Shown: piece after piece, positions 7,510-15,559 of the stretch
Position numbering within the stretch: the first letter of the stretch is position 1
Layout: the number at the start of each line of letters is the position of its first letter
Origin: Streptomyces aculeolatus
GTDB lineage: Bacteria; Actinomycetota; Actinomycetes; Streptomycetales; Streptomycetaceae
DNA length: 64,000 bases
Direction: 5' to 3'
NCBI RefSeq assembly: GCF_020400605.1
Contig: NZ_JAINRD010000002.1
Location: forward strand, 310,001-374,000
Program-made: the position numbers and the translations under genes
Notes under the pieces: generated by a model
Told to the model about the DNA's origin: nothing
The model's input: the letters and a program-made list of their open reading frames with translations, nothing else
The model's database searches: none

Positions 7510-10127
7510 CGGGAGGCGGCCGTGCCCTCGGGCGCGGCCGCCTCGTGCGCCAGGAACTGCTTCGTCAGCTCGACACGGCTGTTGATGTCGAGCTTGGCGA
7601 AGACCCGCCGCAGATGGCTGTCGACGGTGTGGGGCGACAGGAAGAGCACGCCCGCCGCCTCCCTGTTGGTCCTGCCGTCGACGATGGCCCGCACCACCCG
7701 CAGCTCCGCGCCCGTCAGGCTCTCCCAGCCCGACTTGGGCCGCTGCGCGCCCAGCGCGGCGCGCGCGTGCGGCACACCGAGGCGGCGCAGCCTGCGCTGC
7801 ACCCGGGCGGTGTCGCGCTGCGCGCCGCAGTCCAGATAGAGGTCCGCCGCCGCCGCGAGGAGCCGCGCGGCGGCGTCCTCGTGCCGGGCCCCGCGCGCCC
7901 GGGCCGCGTCCTCCAGCGCGCCGCCGGCCGCCAGCGGCCGGCCGGCGAGCCGGTACAGCTCGGCCGCCCGCCGGAGTGCGTCCAGGTCGTCGCCGAGGAT
8001 GCCGTCCGCGTGCGCGGCGCCGGCGGCCAGGGCCGTCACGTCCGGGTTGCGCTCGGCGAGCCGCCGGGCGAACCCGGCCGCCTGCGCGGCCTCGTCGCCG
8101 AGCCCCATCTGCCCGGCCAGGCGTACGAGCGTCGCCGCCGCCGTCGGCGCCTCGGCGAACAGCAGCGGGTCGGGGGCCGCGCCCTGCTCGGCGTCGAGCA
8201 GCGAGCGGACCGTCATCGCCGCCCGCCCGCTGGCCGCGTGGAACTGCGCGAGCGCCCAGTCCAGCCGCGACTTGACAGCCGCCGCGGCCTCGCCCGCGGG
8301 CCGCTCCGCCATGCGCAACTGCTGGCTGGCGGTGGCGAGATCACCGCAGTGCATGCTGATCCGGGCGAGCACGAGCCGCGCCGGCAGCAGGTCCTCCGGC
8401 GGCGTCCGGTCGGCCAGGCCCAGCGCCGTCCCGGCCTCGGCGCGCGCCTCCTCCAGCCGGCCCGCCGCCGCCAGCAACTCGGCGCGGTGGCCGTGCCACA
8501 GGCCCGCGGCCCACGGCCCGCCGCGCGCCGCGGCCCGCTGCCGTACGGCGTCGCACGCGGCGGCGGCCTCCTCGAAGGCGTCGGCGGCGACGAGGGCACG
8601 GACCAGCCACGTCCACAGCGGGCGGGCGCACACCTCGCAGTGCGAGGCGGTCGCCGCATCCGCCGGGGGCCCGGCGGCGTCATTCGCGGACGCGCCCGCC
8701 GGGCCCTCGGCGTCCACCGCACCGTCGGCACCGGCGGCGCCCGTCACATCCGTGACGTCCGGCACGTCGAGACCGGAGCGTGCGGCGGCCTCCGCGAGCC
8801 GCGCGGCCTCGGCGGCGCGCCCCGCGCGGGCGAGCAGCCGCAGAGCGCGCGCGAGGGTGCGGGGCGCCGCGTCGGAGCGGTCCGCCAGCGCCGCCACCGC
8901 CGCGGCCAGCGGGCCCGCGCAGCCGCACGCGGCCTGCCGCGGCACGGCGGTGGACTCCTCCGCCGGTACGGGGTACGGCCGTTCGCGGTGTCCGTCAGCT
9001 ACGGCCTCCGGCGCGGCGGCCCCGGCCGCCGCCCCCGGGAGCGCCGCCGCGGGCGCCGGGTCCGCGTCCGGTGCCGGCAGCAGGCAGCCCGGCTGCCGCA
9101 GCGCCTCCGCGACCACCCCGTGCACGAACGCCAGTTCCTCCCCGTGCCGTTGCAGGAGCCCGGCCCGTACCGCCTCGTCCACTCCCGCCGGCGGAGTCCC
9201 CGCCACCGGCGCGACCCCCGGCCCGCCGAGTGCCGCCGCGGCCTGCCCGGCGGTGAACGCCGCGCCGATGCCGGCGCCGGCCGCCAGCAGCCGGCCCACC
9301 GCCGCCGGCAACTCGTCGAGCATCCCCCGGACGACGCCGAGCAGTTCGCCGGGCACCTGCTCGCCCAGCACCGCCGCCGTACCGTCGACGAAGACCACCC
9401 GCCCGGCCGCGACCAGTGCTTCGAGCACCCGCGCGAGGAGCCACGGGTTGCCCCCGCAGCGGGCCGCCCAGTCCAGCACGGAGGAGTCCGGCTTGGCGCC
9501 CAGCAGCCCCGTGCACAGCTCCGCCACCGCCTCGTTGTCCAGCGCCCCGAGGTGGAGCCGTACCGCGGCGCCGTCGATCAGCCGGTCGACCGCGTGCTGC
9601 GCGAGCGACCGCGGCGCCACCGAACGCCGCGTCAGCAGCCACAGCACCGGCGAGCCCGCGAGCGACTGCACGAGACCCCGCAGCGCGAGGCCGCCCATGT
9701 CGTCCACCCGGTGCACGTCGTCCACCAGGACGACGAGGGGGTGTCGCTGGGCGGCGATCTCCACCAGCTCGCCGACCTGGTCCATCAGCCGGAACGGGTT
9801 GCCGTCCGGCCGTACCAGGTCGTCCACGTCGATGTCGGCCGCCAGCACGCGCCGCAGGTAGTTCAGCAGCAGGTGGACGGGCAGCGGCTGCGCTCTCCCG
9901 GTGGCTACGCCCCCATTGACGGGGGTGTCCCCACCCGCCCCGGCCCGGCCGGCGACCACGGTCAGACCTCGCTCCGTGCCCTCCCGGGCGGTGGCGCGCA
10001 GCAGCCGGCTCCGGCCGATGCCCAGCGGCCCTTCGACGACGACGCAGCCGCCGGCGCCCTGTGCCGCGGCGTCCAGGTGCCCGCCCAGCACGGACAGCGT
10101 GCCCTCACGCCCTACGAGTGGTGCCAT
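7458..10127 (-). CDS. LAL-type LuxR transcriptional regulator
   Basis: 889 residues from an ATG preceded by GGGAG. The N-terminal ATPase has a Walker A-like GPLGIGRS (33-40; Arg replaces the usual Lys) and Walker B LVVLVDDVH (131-139). A long helical middle follows, then a LuxR helix-turn-helix at about 804-860 (GRTNREAAGVLFLSPHTVDSH). Residues about 64-77 are encoded by a copy of a small dispersed repeat inserted in frame (see 9898-9936). Its promoter faces that of the prenyltransferase gene across the operator at 10236-10264. Expected to act as an ATP-modulated activator of the cluster; the target sites are not proven. Confidence 0.85.
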   Translation of the reverse strand: MAPLVGREGTLSVLGGHLDAAAQGAGGCVVVEGPLGIGRSRLLRATAREGTERGLTVVAGRAGAGGDTPVNGGVATGRAQPLPVHLLLNYLRRVLAADIDVDDLVRPDGNPFRLMDQVGELVEIAAQRHPLVVLVDDVHRVDDMGGLALRGLVQSLAGSPVLWLLTRRSVAPRSLAQHAVDRLIDGAAVRLHLGALDNEAVAELCTGLLGAKPDSSVLDWAARCGGNPWLLARVLEALVAAGRVVFVDGTAAVLGEQVPGELLGVVRGMLDELPAAVGRLLAAGAGIGAAFTAGQAAAALGGPGVAPVAGTPPAGVDEAVRAGLLQRHGEELAFVHGVVAEALRQPGCLLPAPDADPAPAAALPGAAAGAAAPEAVADGHRERPYPVPAEESTAVPRQAACGCAGPLAAAVAALADRSDAAPRTLARALRLLARAGRAAEAARLAEAAARSGLDVPDVTDVTGAAGADGAVDAEGPAGASANDAAGPPADAATASHCEVCARPLWTWLVRALVAADAFEEAAAACDAVRQRAAARGGPWAAGLWHGHRAELLAAAGRLEEARAEAGTALGLADRTPPEDLLPARLVLARISMHCGDLATASQQLRMAERPAGEAAAAVKSRLDWALAQFHAASGRAAMTVRSLLDAEQGAAPDPLLFAEAPTAAATLVRLAGQMGLGDEAAQAAGFARRLAERNPDVTALAAGAAHADGILGDDLDALRRAAELYRLAGRPLAAGGALEDAARARGARHEDAAARLLAAAADLYLDCGAQRDTARVQRRLRRLGVPHARAALGAQRPKSGWESLTGAELRVVRAIVDGRTNREAAGVLFLSPHTVDSHLRRVFAKLDINSRVELTKQFLAHEAAAPEGTAASRQLAAAGPKLRLSSVTE
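9898..9936 (-). repeat. In-frame miniature repeat, copy A (inside the LAL gene)
   Basis: The minus strand carries CCCCCGTCAATGGGGGCGTA, matching 22 of 26 bases with copy B at 16904-16929 inside the amidohydrolase gene. Both copies are read in the same frame (GG-x-TP-x-N-x-GVA-x-G) and contain short G/C inverted repeats. Confidence 0.6.
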
Positions 10128-10235
10128 GATCGCTCCCGCGGTGCCGTGGAGAATCCTCGAACACGAACCATGAGCCTTGTCTTTTATGGTCATCGAGCGG
10201 CAATGGCGGGTCAATGAAATCCGCCCCGACAACTC

Positions 10236-10293
10236 GGGTAGCCGCCACTACCCGTACGGGTAGTGGGCAGCGCCGCGGGGTCGGGATTACTTT
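10236..10293 (+). promoter_or_regulatory. Operator and promoter of the prenyltransferase gene (divergent with the LAL gene)
   Basis: A perfect 18-bp palindrome ACTACCCGTACGGGTAGT lies at 10247-10264, and a further GGGTAG half-site at 10236-10241 sits 11 bp to its left. TACTTT (10288-10293) begins exactly 24 bp after the last T of the palindrome and is a plausible -10 element. The same arrangement, including the 24-bp distance, is found before the aspartokinase gene. Confidence 0.6.
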
Positions 10294-10374
10294 TTTGCGT
10301 ACCCGATAACCCGCGCATTCGCCGCAGCCCCCGATACGTAACGCAATACATTCCGCGCCGACCAAGGGGTCGTT

Positions 10375-11265
10375 ATGTCCGCAACCGCCGAGACGGACGA
10401 GCTGTACTCGGTCATCGAGCAGTCCGCCCGGACGCTCGGCGTGCCGTGCGAGCCCGGGACCGTGCGCCCGGTGCTCGACGCGTACGCCGACGCCTTCGGG
10501 CACGAGGCGGCCGTCGTCGCCTTCCGCGTCGCCACCAGCCTGCGCCACGCCGGCGAGCTGGACTGCCGCTTCACGACGCACCCAGAGGAGCGGGACCCGT
10601 ACGCGACCGCGCTCGCGGCCGGCCTCACCCGGCCGACGGACCACCCGGTGGGCGCCGTCCTCGCGCAGGTGCAGGGGCGCTGCCGGGTCGACAGCCACGG
10701 CGTCGACTTCGGTGTCGTCGGCGGCTTCAAGAAGGTCTACGCCTTCTTCACCCCCGACGACCTCCAGGACCTCGCGAAGTTCGCCGACCTGCCGGCGATG
10801 CCGCCCGCCCTGGCCGCGCACGCGGACTTCTTCGCCCGCCACGGCCTCGCCGACCGCGTGGGCGTCATCGGCGTCGACTACCACCACCGCACCCTCAACG
10901 TGTACTTCAACGACGTGCCCCCGCGCCTCTTCGAGCCGGACGCCATCACTGCGGCGCTCCGCGAGCTGGGCATGGCGGCGCCGAGTGCGCACATGCTCAA
11001 GCTCGGCCGGGAGGCGTTCGGCCTGTACGTCACCGTCGGCTGGGACGCGCCGCGCATCGAGCGGATCTGCTACGCCGTCACCACCCCCGACCTGGCCGCG
11101 CTGCCGGTCCGGGTGGAGCCGGAGATCGAGCGGTTCGTGCGCGGCGTGCCGGCCGGCGACGGCGACCGCAAGTTCGTCTACGGCGTCGCCGTGGCGCCCG
11201 GGGGCGAGTACTACAAGCTGGAGTCGCACTACCGCTGGCAGGCCGGGACGATGGACTTCATCTGA
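10375..11265 (+). CDS. ABBA-fold aromatic prenyltransferase (NphB/CloQ family)
   Basis: 296 residues, the usual length for the family, starting at an ATG after a GGGG stretch. It aligns by eye along its length with NphB: ELYSVIEQSARTLGV at the start, RDPYATALAAGL, VVGGFKKVYAFF (about 113-124), MPPALAAHADFFARHGL, DYHHRTLNVYF and the terminal EYYKLESHY. These soluble, Mg2+-variable enzymes transfer a dimethylallyl, geranyl or longer group to an electron-rich aromatic ring. With the 3,4-AHBA genes nearby, an aminohydroxybenzoate or derivative is the likely acceptor; acceptor, donor and regiochemistry cannot be read from sequence. It is a one-gene unit followed by a convergent response regulator. 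Confidence 0.92.
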   Translation: MSATAETDELYSVIEQSARTLGVPCEPGTVRPVLDAYADAFGHEAAVVAFRVATSLRHAGELDCRFTTHPEERDPYATALAAGLTRPTDHPVGAVLAQVQGRCRVDSHGVDFGVVGGFKKVYAFFTPDDLQDLAKFADLPAMPPALAAHADFFARHGLADRVGVIGVDYHHRTLNVYFNDVPPRLFEPDAITAALRELGMAAPSAHMLKLGREAFGLYVTVGWDAPRIERICYAVTTPDLAALPVRVEPEIERFVRGVPAGDGDRKFVYGVAVAPGGEYYKLESHYRWQAGTMDFI

Positions 11266-11271
11266 CCGGCC

Positions 11272-11298
11272 GGCCGCGGCCCGTCCCCCGCCGCGGCC
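11272..11298. terminator. Bidirectional hairpin between prenyltransferase and response regulator genes
   Basis: GGCCGCGG (11272-11279) and CCGCGGCC (11291-11298) form an 8-bp stem with an 11-nt C-rich loop, filling the short gap between two convergent genes. Confidence 0.4.
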
Positions 11299-11300
11299 CG

Positions 11301-11966
11301 TCACCGGCCGCGCGGGGTCACCAGCCCGGACTCGTAGGCGATGACGACGAGTTGGGCGCGGTCGCGGGCGTGCAGCTTGAACATCGCCCGGTTGATGTGC
11401 GTCTTCGCGGTCAGCGGGCTGATCACCATGCGGTCGGCGATCTGGTCGTTGGACAGCCCCTGCGCGGCCAGCGCGACGGACTCGCGCTCCCGGTTGGTCA
11501 GCTCCTCCAGGCCGCGGACGGCGGAGGGGTCCAGCGGCGGCTGGGACACGTACTTGTTGATCAGCCGGCGGGTGATCGACGGCGCCAGCAGCGCGTCGCC
11601 GCGCGCGGCCACCCGCACGGCGTGCAGCAGGTCCTCGGGCAGGATGTCCTTGACCAGGAACCCGGCCGCGCCGGCGCGCAGCGCGTTGAACACGTTCTCG
11701 TCCAGGCCGTAGTTGGTGAGGATCACGACGTGGATGTGGGCCAGCGCCGGGTCCGCGGCGATCTGCCGCGTCGTCTCGATGCCGTCCATCACCGGCATCG
11801 ACAGGTCCACCAGCGCGAGGTCAGGCAGGTACTCGCGCGCCAGCGCCAGGCCCTCCTTGCCGTCGCCCGCCTCCGCCACCACCTCGATGTCGTCCTCGGC
11901 GTCGAGCAGCGCGCGGAACCCGCTGCGCAGCAGCGGCTGGTCGTCGAGCATGAGCACACGGATCAC
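11301..11966 (-). CDS. NarL/DesR-family response regulator
   Basis: 221 residues. The receiver domain has the acidic pair Asp8-Asp9, phosphoacceptor Asp54 (LALVDLSMPVMDG), Thr in VILTNYG and Lys in FLVKD. The C-terminal LuxR helix-turn-helix begins LTNRERESVALAAQGLSND. The GTG start at 11966 overlaps the TGA of the upstream kinase gene (GTGA), so the two are translationally coupled. Sitting inside the cluster and being of a type that binds short inverted repeats, it is the leading candidate for binding the ACTAC/GTAGT operators, but this is inference. Confidence 0.9.
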   Translation of the reverse strand: MIRVLMLDDQPLLRSGFRALLDAEDDIEVVAEAGDGKEGLALAREYLPDLALVDLSMPVMDGIETTRQIAADPALAHIHVVILTNYGLDENVFNALRAGAAGFLVKDILPEDLLHAVRVAARGDALLAPSITRRLINKYVSQPPLDPSAVRGLEELTNRERESVALAAQGLSNDQIADRMVISPLTAKTHINRAMFKLHARDRAQLVVIAYESGLVTPRGR

Positions 11967-13093
11967 GGGATTCTCGCCACCGGGAGTTCGGCCTGGACGG
12001 TGAAGCCGCCCTCGGTACGCGGCTCGGCGCGCAGGCTGCCGCCGAGGGCGGTGACGCGCTCGCGCATCCCGAGCAGGCCGACGCCCGGCTTGGCCGCGGC
12101 ACCCGGCCGGGCCGTGCCGTCGTCGTCGATGCGGATGGCGAGGGCGTCGGGGCGGTAGGAGATGCGGATCGAGGCGGTGGAGGCCGCCGCGTGCCGCGCG
12201 GTGTTGGTCAGCGACTCCTGCACGATCCGGTAGGCGGTACGGCCCACCGCCTCGGGCACCTCGTGCCGCTGCCCCTCGATCGTGAGCGTCGTGTGCAGCC
12301 CTATGCCGTGGGTGCGCTCGACCAGCTCCGGCACCCGGTCGAGCCCGTGCGCCGGGGCCTGTTCGTCCTCGTCGCGCAGCGTCTCCAGCGTCGCGCGCAG
12401 CTCGCGGGTCGCCTCCCGGCCGGCCTCCTGGATCGCCAGCAGCGACTCGGGGACGTCCTCGCCCCGCTTGCGGGCCAGGTGGACGGCGACCTCCGACTGC
12501 ACCTTGATGATGGAGATCTGGTGGGTGAGCGAGTCGTGCAGCTCCCGCGCTATGTGCAGCCGTTCCTCGCTGGCCCGCAGCCGCGCGGTCTCCTCGCGGG
12601 TGCGCTCCGCCTCGTCCGCCCGCCGCTCGGCCTGCCGCAGCGCCTCGCCGGCGGCGCCGGCGGCGATCAGCCAGGCGAGTTCGAGCACGCCGCGGGCCTG
12701 CGCGAAGGCGTCCGCGGGGCCGTCGCCGGGGGCGGCCATCACGGCGTACGGGAGGGAGAGCACCAGCACCACGCTCACGGAGACCGTGACGATCCGGTGC
12801 CCGGAGCGTACGGCGGCGTAGACGGCGAACAGGTAGGCGACGGCGGGCACGTCGAAGCCCGCCGCGTTGTAGCCCACCACGCACATCCCGGTCACCGCCA
12901 GTATCGGCACGGGGGCGCGCGCGGTGCCGGCCAGCGCCAGGCCGCTGGTCACCAGCAGCCCGTAGCCGAGCAGGTCGAGTTTCGAGGCGGCGTGGTCCCC
13001 GGCCAGCGCGGTGATCAGGAGCACGGCCGCCACGCAGACCGCGATCACCAAGCTCTTGACCCGGGACCAGACCTTGGCCAGCCGTGCGCTCAT
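11963..13093 (-). CDS. DesK-type sensor histidine kinase
   Basis: 376 residues from the ATG at 13093; an ATG at 13105 would add four residues, and neither has a strong ribosome-binding site. The N-terminal half has four to six hydrophobic segments and little extracytoplasmic sequence, so it may sense a membrane or lipophilic signal. A coiled-coil linker leads to the HisKA_3 box LHIARELHDSLTHQ with phospho-His near residue 186. The HATPase_c domain follows (N-box QESLTNTARHA, G-box DDDGTARPG...GVGLLGMRERV). It pairs with the overlapping response regulator gene. Confidence 0.9.
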   Translation of the reverse strand: MSARLAKVWSRVKSLVIAVCVAAVLLITALAGDHAASKLDLLGYGLLVTSGLALAGTARAPVPILAVTGMCVVGYNAAGFDVPAVAYLFAVYAAVRSGHRIVTVSVSVVLVLSLPYAVMAAPGDGPADAFAQARGVLELAWLIAAGAAGEALRQAERRADEAERTREETARLRASEERLHIARELHDSLTHQISIIKVQSEVAVHLARKRGEDVPESLLAIQEAGREATRELRATLETLRDEDEQAPAHGLDRVPELVERTHGIGLHTTLTIEGQRHEVPEAVGRTAYRIVQESLTNTARHAAASTASIRISYRPDALAIRIDDDGTARPGAAAKPGVGLLGMRERVTALGGSLRAEPRTEGGFTVQAELPVARIP

Positions 13094-13151
13094 AGGCAGC
13101 ACCATAACGGCAGTTCCGGGCATCCGAGTACTGCCTGCGGAGGACAGTCCG

Positions 13152-13171
13152 ACTACCGCGCACACAGTAGT
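13152..13171 (-). promoter_or_regulatory. ACTAC-N10-GTAGT operator before the sensor kinase gene
   Basis: ACTACCGCGCACACAGTAGT lies about 50-60 bp upstream of the kinase start and suggests autoregulation of the two-component system. On the minus strand a TACTCG -10-like hexamer follows 22 bp after the site. Confidence 0.45.
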
Positions 13172-13240
13172 TTGACGGCGGGTACGCCGGGAGCGGCGCC
13201 CCGGAATTCCGCGGACCGCGAATTCCCTATGGCGTGCAAC

Positions 13241-13277
13241 GCCATCGCGTATTCGCGGTAACGGCGTTCGCGATGGC
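13241..13277. repeat. Inverted repeat in the kinase-aspartokinase intergenic region
   Basis: GCCATCGCG (13241-13249) pairs with CGCGATGGC (13269-13277), a 9-bp perfect stem with a 19-nt loop. A second, imperfect inverted repeat around GGAATTC/GAATTCC lies just to its left (13203-13226). It could separate the two divergent promoters or bind a regulator; no function can be assigned. Confidence 0.4.
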
Positions 13278-13299
13278 GTGACCCATTGAATTCGACGCC

Positions 13300-13346
13300 A
13301 CTACCCGGGTGAGTAGTTGGGGTGGGCGGAAAACCGCGCTTACTGT
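13300..13346 (+). promoter_or_regulatory. Operator and promoter of the aspartokinase-led operon
   Basis: The near-palindrome ACTACCCGGGTGAGTAGT (13300-13317) abuts a TTGGGG -35-like hexamer (13317-13322). TACTGT (13341-13346) follows with an 18-bp spacer and starts 24 bp after the last T of the operator, exactly as in the prenyltransferase promoter. The position next to -35 fits an activator. Confidence 0.6.
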
Positions 13347-13383
13347 CGTGACATACCGGGTCGACGAAGGCGGTGAATCGGCT

Positions 13384-14655
13384 GTGCCTGTGCTCGTCCA
13401 GAAATACGGCGGTACCTCGTTGCAGACGCTCGACCGCGTCCGCCGCGCCGCCCTGCGCATCGAGGCGGCGTGGCGGCGCAGCCCGGAGGTGGCCGTGGTC
13501 GTCTCCGCCCGCGGCGGCCGTACGGACGAACTGCTGCGGCTGGCCGCCGACGTCGGCGCCCCGGCCGCGTCCCGGGAGCTGGACCAGCTGCTGGCCGTGG
13601 GCGAGGCGGAGTCGGCGGCGCTGATGGCGCTGACGCTGGCGGCCATGGGCGTGCCGGCGGTTTCGCTGACCGGCGCGCAGGCGGGAATCCGCACCACGGA
13701 CCGGCACGGCGACGCGCTCGTCTCCGGCATCGGCGCCGAGCGGGTACGCGCCGCGCTGGCCGCGGGGCAGGTGGCCGTGGTCACCGGGTTCCAGGGCGTC
13801 GACCGCGCGGGGGACGTCGCCACCCTGGGCCGCGGCGGCTCCGACACCACCGCCGTGGCGCTCGCGGCCCGGCTGCGCGCGGCGACCTGCGAGATCTACA
13901 CCGACGTGGACGGCGTGTTCAGCGCCGACCCCCGCGTGCTGCCCGCCGCCCGCTGCCTGCCGTGGGTCGACCCCGTGGTGATGGCGGAGATGGCGTTCGC
14001 GGGCGCCCGCGTCCTGCACACCCGCTGCATCGAGCTGGCCGCCATGGAAGGGGTCGAAGTGCGTGTGAGGAACGTGTCGTCGCAGGCGCCCGGTACGACG
14101 GTCGCCGAGCGGCAGGACGACCGCCCGCTGGAGACCCGGCGGGCGGTCGTCGCGGTCACCCACGACACCGACGTCGCCCGGGTGCTCGTGCACTGCCGGG
14201 ACAGCCGCCGCGACCTCGCGCCCGACGTGTTCGAGGTGCTGGCCGCCCGGGGGACCGTGGTGGACCTGGTGGCGAGGTCCGGCCCGTACGAGAACGAGTT
14301 CCGCATGGGCTTCACCATCCGCCGCAGCGAGGCCGACCGGGTACGCGACGCGCTGCACGGCGTCGCCGCCTCCTTCGGCGGCGGCGTGCACTTCGACACG
14401 GACGCCGGCAAGGTCTCCGTGGTCGGGATGGGCCTGCTCAGCCGCCCGGAGTACGCGGCCCGGCTGATGGCCGCGCTGGCCGCGGCCGGGATCCCGACGA
14501 GCTGGATCTCCACCTCCCAGACGCGGCTGTCCGTGATCGTGCCGCGGGAGCGCACCGTCGACGCCGTCGAGACCCTGCACCGCGAGTTCGACCTCGGCGG
14601 ACCGCCGCCGGAGGGCGCCGCGCCCGCGGCACCCGGCCGCTCCGCCACCGTTTGA
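13384..14655 (+). CDS. Aspartokinase (dedicated to the 3,4-AHBA branch)
   Basis: 423 residues. The GTG start at 13384 gives the family N-terminus VLVQKYGGTS and has AAGGCGGTGA upstream. The kinase domain shows KYGGTS (7-12), LLAVGEAESAALMA, GFQGVD and GRGGSDTTA, the nucleotide/aspartate site. Two ACT-like regions follow (about 265-400). It phosphorylates aspartate, the first step to aspartate semialdehyde, which is the C4N substrate of the GriI-type aldolase encoded 16 bp downstream. A second aspartokinase next to griI/griH-type genes most simply serves precursor supply. Its usual partner, aspartate-semialdehyde dehydrogenase, is not in the window. Confidence 0.92.
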   Translation: MPVLVQKYGGTSLQTLDRVRRAALRIEAAWRRSPEVAVVVSARGGRTDELLRLAADVGAPAASRELDQLLAVGEAESAALMALTLAAMGVPAVSLTGAQAGIRTTDRHGDALVSGIGAERVRAALAAGQVAVVTGFQGVDRAGDVATLGRGGSDTTAVALAARLRAATCEIYTDVDGVFSADPRVLPAARCLPWVDPVVMAEMAFAGARVLHTRCIELAAMEGVEVRVRNVSSQAPGTTVAERQDDRPLETRRAVVAVTHDTDVARVLVHCRDSRRDLAPDVFEVLAARGTVVDLVARSGPYENEFRMGFTIRRSEADRVRDALHGVAASFGGGVHFDTDAGKVSVVGMGLLSRPEYAARLMAALAAAGIPTSWISTSQTRLSVIVPRERTVDAVETLHREFDLGGPPPEGAAPAAPGRSATV

Positions 14656-14671
14656 GAGAGGCAGGACACAA

Positions 14672-15496
14672 GTGGCTGTACTCAACGCTTCGTTCGGCCG
14701 CGGGCTGCGCCTGCGACGCCTCTTCCGGCAGGGCGACGGGCGGCTGCTCGTCGTCCCCCTCGACCACTCGGTCACCGACGGGCCGCTGCGCCCCGGCGAG
14801 CTGGACCCGCTGCTGGGCGAGCTGGCCGGCACCGGCGTCGACGCCGTCGTGCTGCACAAGGGCACGCTGCGCCACCTCGACCACGGCTGGTTCGGCGGCA
14901 TGTCGCTGATCCTGCACCTGAACGCGAGCACCCGGCACGCCCCCGACCCGGACGCCAAGTACCTGGTGGCGCACGTCGAGGAGGCGCTGCGGGCGGGCGC
15001 CGACGCCGTCAGCGTGCACGTCAACCTGGGCTCCCGCCAGGAGGCCCGGCAGGTCGCCGACCTGGCCGCCGTGGCGGAGGACTGCGACCGCTGGAACGTA
15101 CCGCTGCTGGCCATGGTCTACGCGCGCGGCCCGGAGATCCCCGACTCGCACGCGCCGGAACTCGTCGCGCACGCCGCGCTGCTCGCCGCCGACCTCGGCG
15201 CCGACGTCGTCAAGACCGACTACGCCGGCACCCCCGAGGAGATGGCCGACGTCGTACGGGCCTGCCCGATCCCCGTGATCGTGGCCGGCGGCCCGCGCGC
15301 GGCCGACTCCGCGGCCGTCCTGTCGTTCGTCTCCGACGCCCTGCGCGGCGGCGCCGCCGGGGTGGCGATGGGGCGCAACGTCTTCCAGGCCGAGAAGCCC
15401 GGGCGGATGGCCGCGTCGATCGCCGGACTCGTGCACGCACCCGGGCGCGGGCCCGGCCGTACCGGTGTCGACACCCGCCTCGCCCTCACCACCTGA
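14672..15496 (+). CDS. griI: GriI-like DhnA-family aldolase (C7N precursor synthase)
   Basis: 274 residues, the length of GriI, from a GTG with AGGCAGGA upstream. It is a class I TIM-barrel aldolase of the DhnA/FbaB family: VPLDHSVTDGP holds Asp31-His32, and the Schiff-base Lys is Lys181 in ADVVKTDYAGT. Family members join aspartate semialdehyde with a C3 sugar phosphate (GriI: dihydroxyacetone phosphate) to give a C7N compound, or serve archaeal shikimate synthesis as ADH synthase. Being beside a GriH homologue and an aspartokinase in a streptomycete favours the 3,4-AHBA route. The symbol is by homology. Confidence 0.88.
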   Translation: MAVLNASFGRGLRLRRLFRQGDGRLLVVPLDHSVTDGPLRPGELDPLLGELAGTGVDAVVLHKGTLRHLDHGWFGGMSLILHLNASTRHAPDPDAKYLVAHVEEALRAGADAVSVHVNLGSRQEARQVADLAAVAEDCDRWNVPLLAMVYARGPEIPDSHAPELVAHAALLAADLGADVVKTDYAGTPEEMADVVRACPIPVIVAGGPRAADSAAVLSFVSDALRGGAAGVAMGRNVFQAEKPGRMAASIAGLVHAPGRGPGRTGVDTRLALTT

Positions 15497-15559
15497 CGCC
15501 CCGCGCGTCCCGCCCGTCCCGACCGATCCCCGCCGACGTCCTGCTCTGAGGAGAGATCC

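Noticed and set aside
6420..10217. A 1265-codon plus-strand frame opposite the LAL gene
   Set aside because: Shadow of high-GC codon bias on the other strand; it has no recognisable motif, while both overlapping LuxR genes have clear domains.
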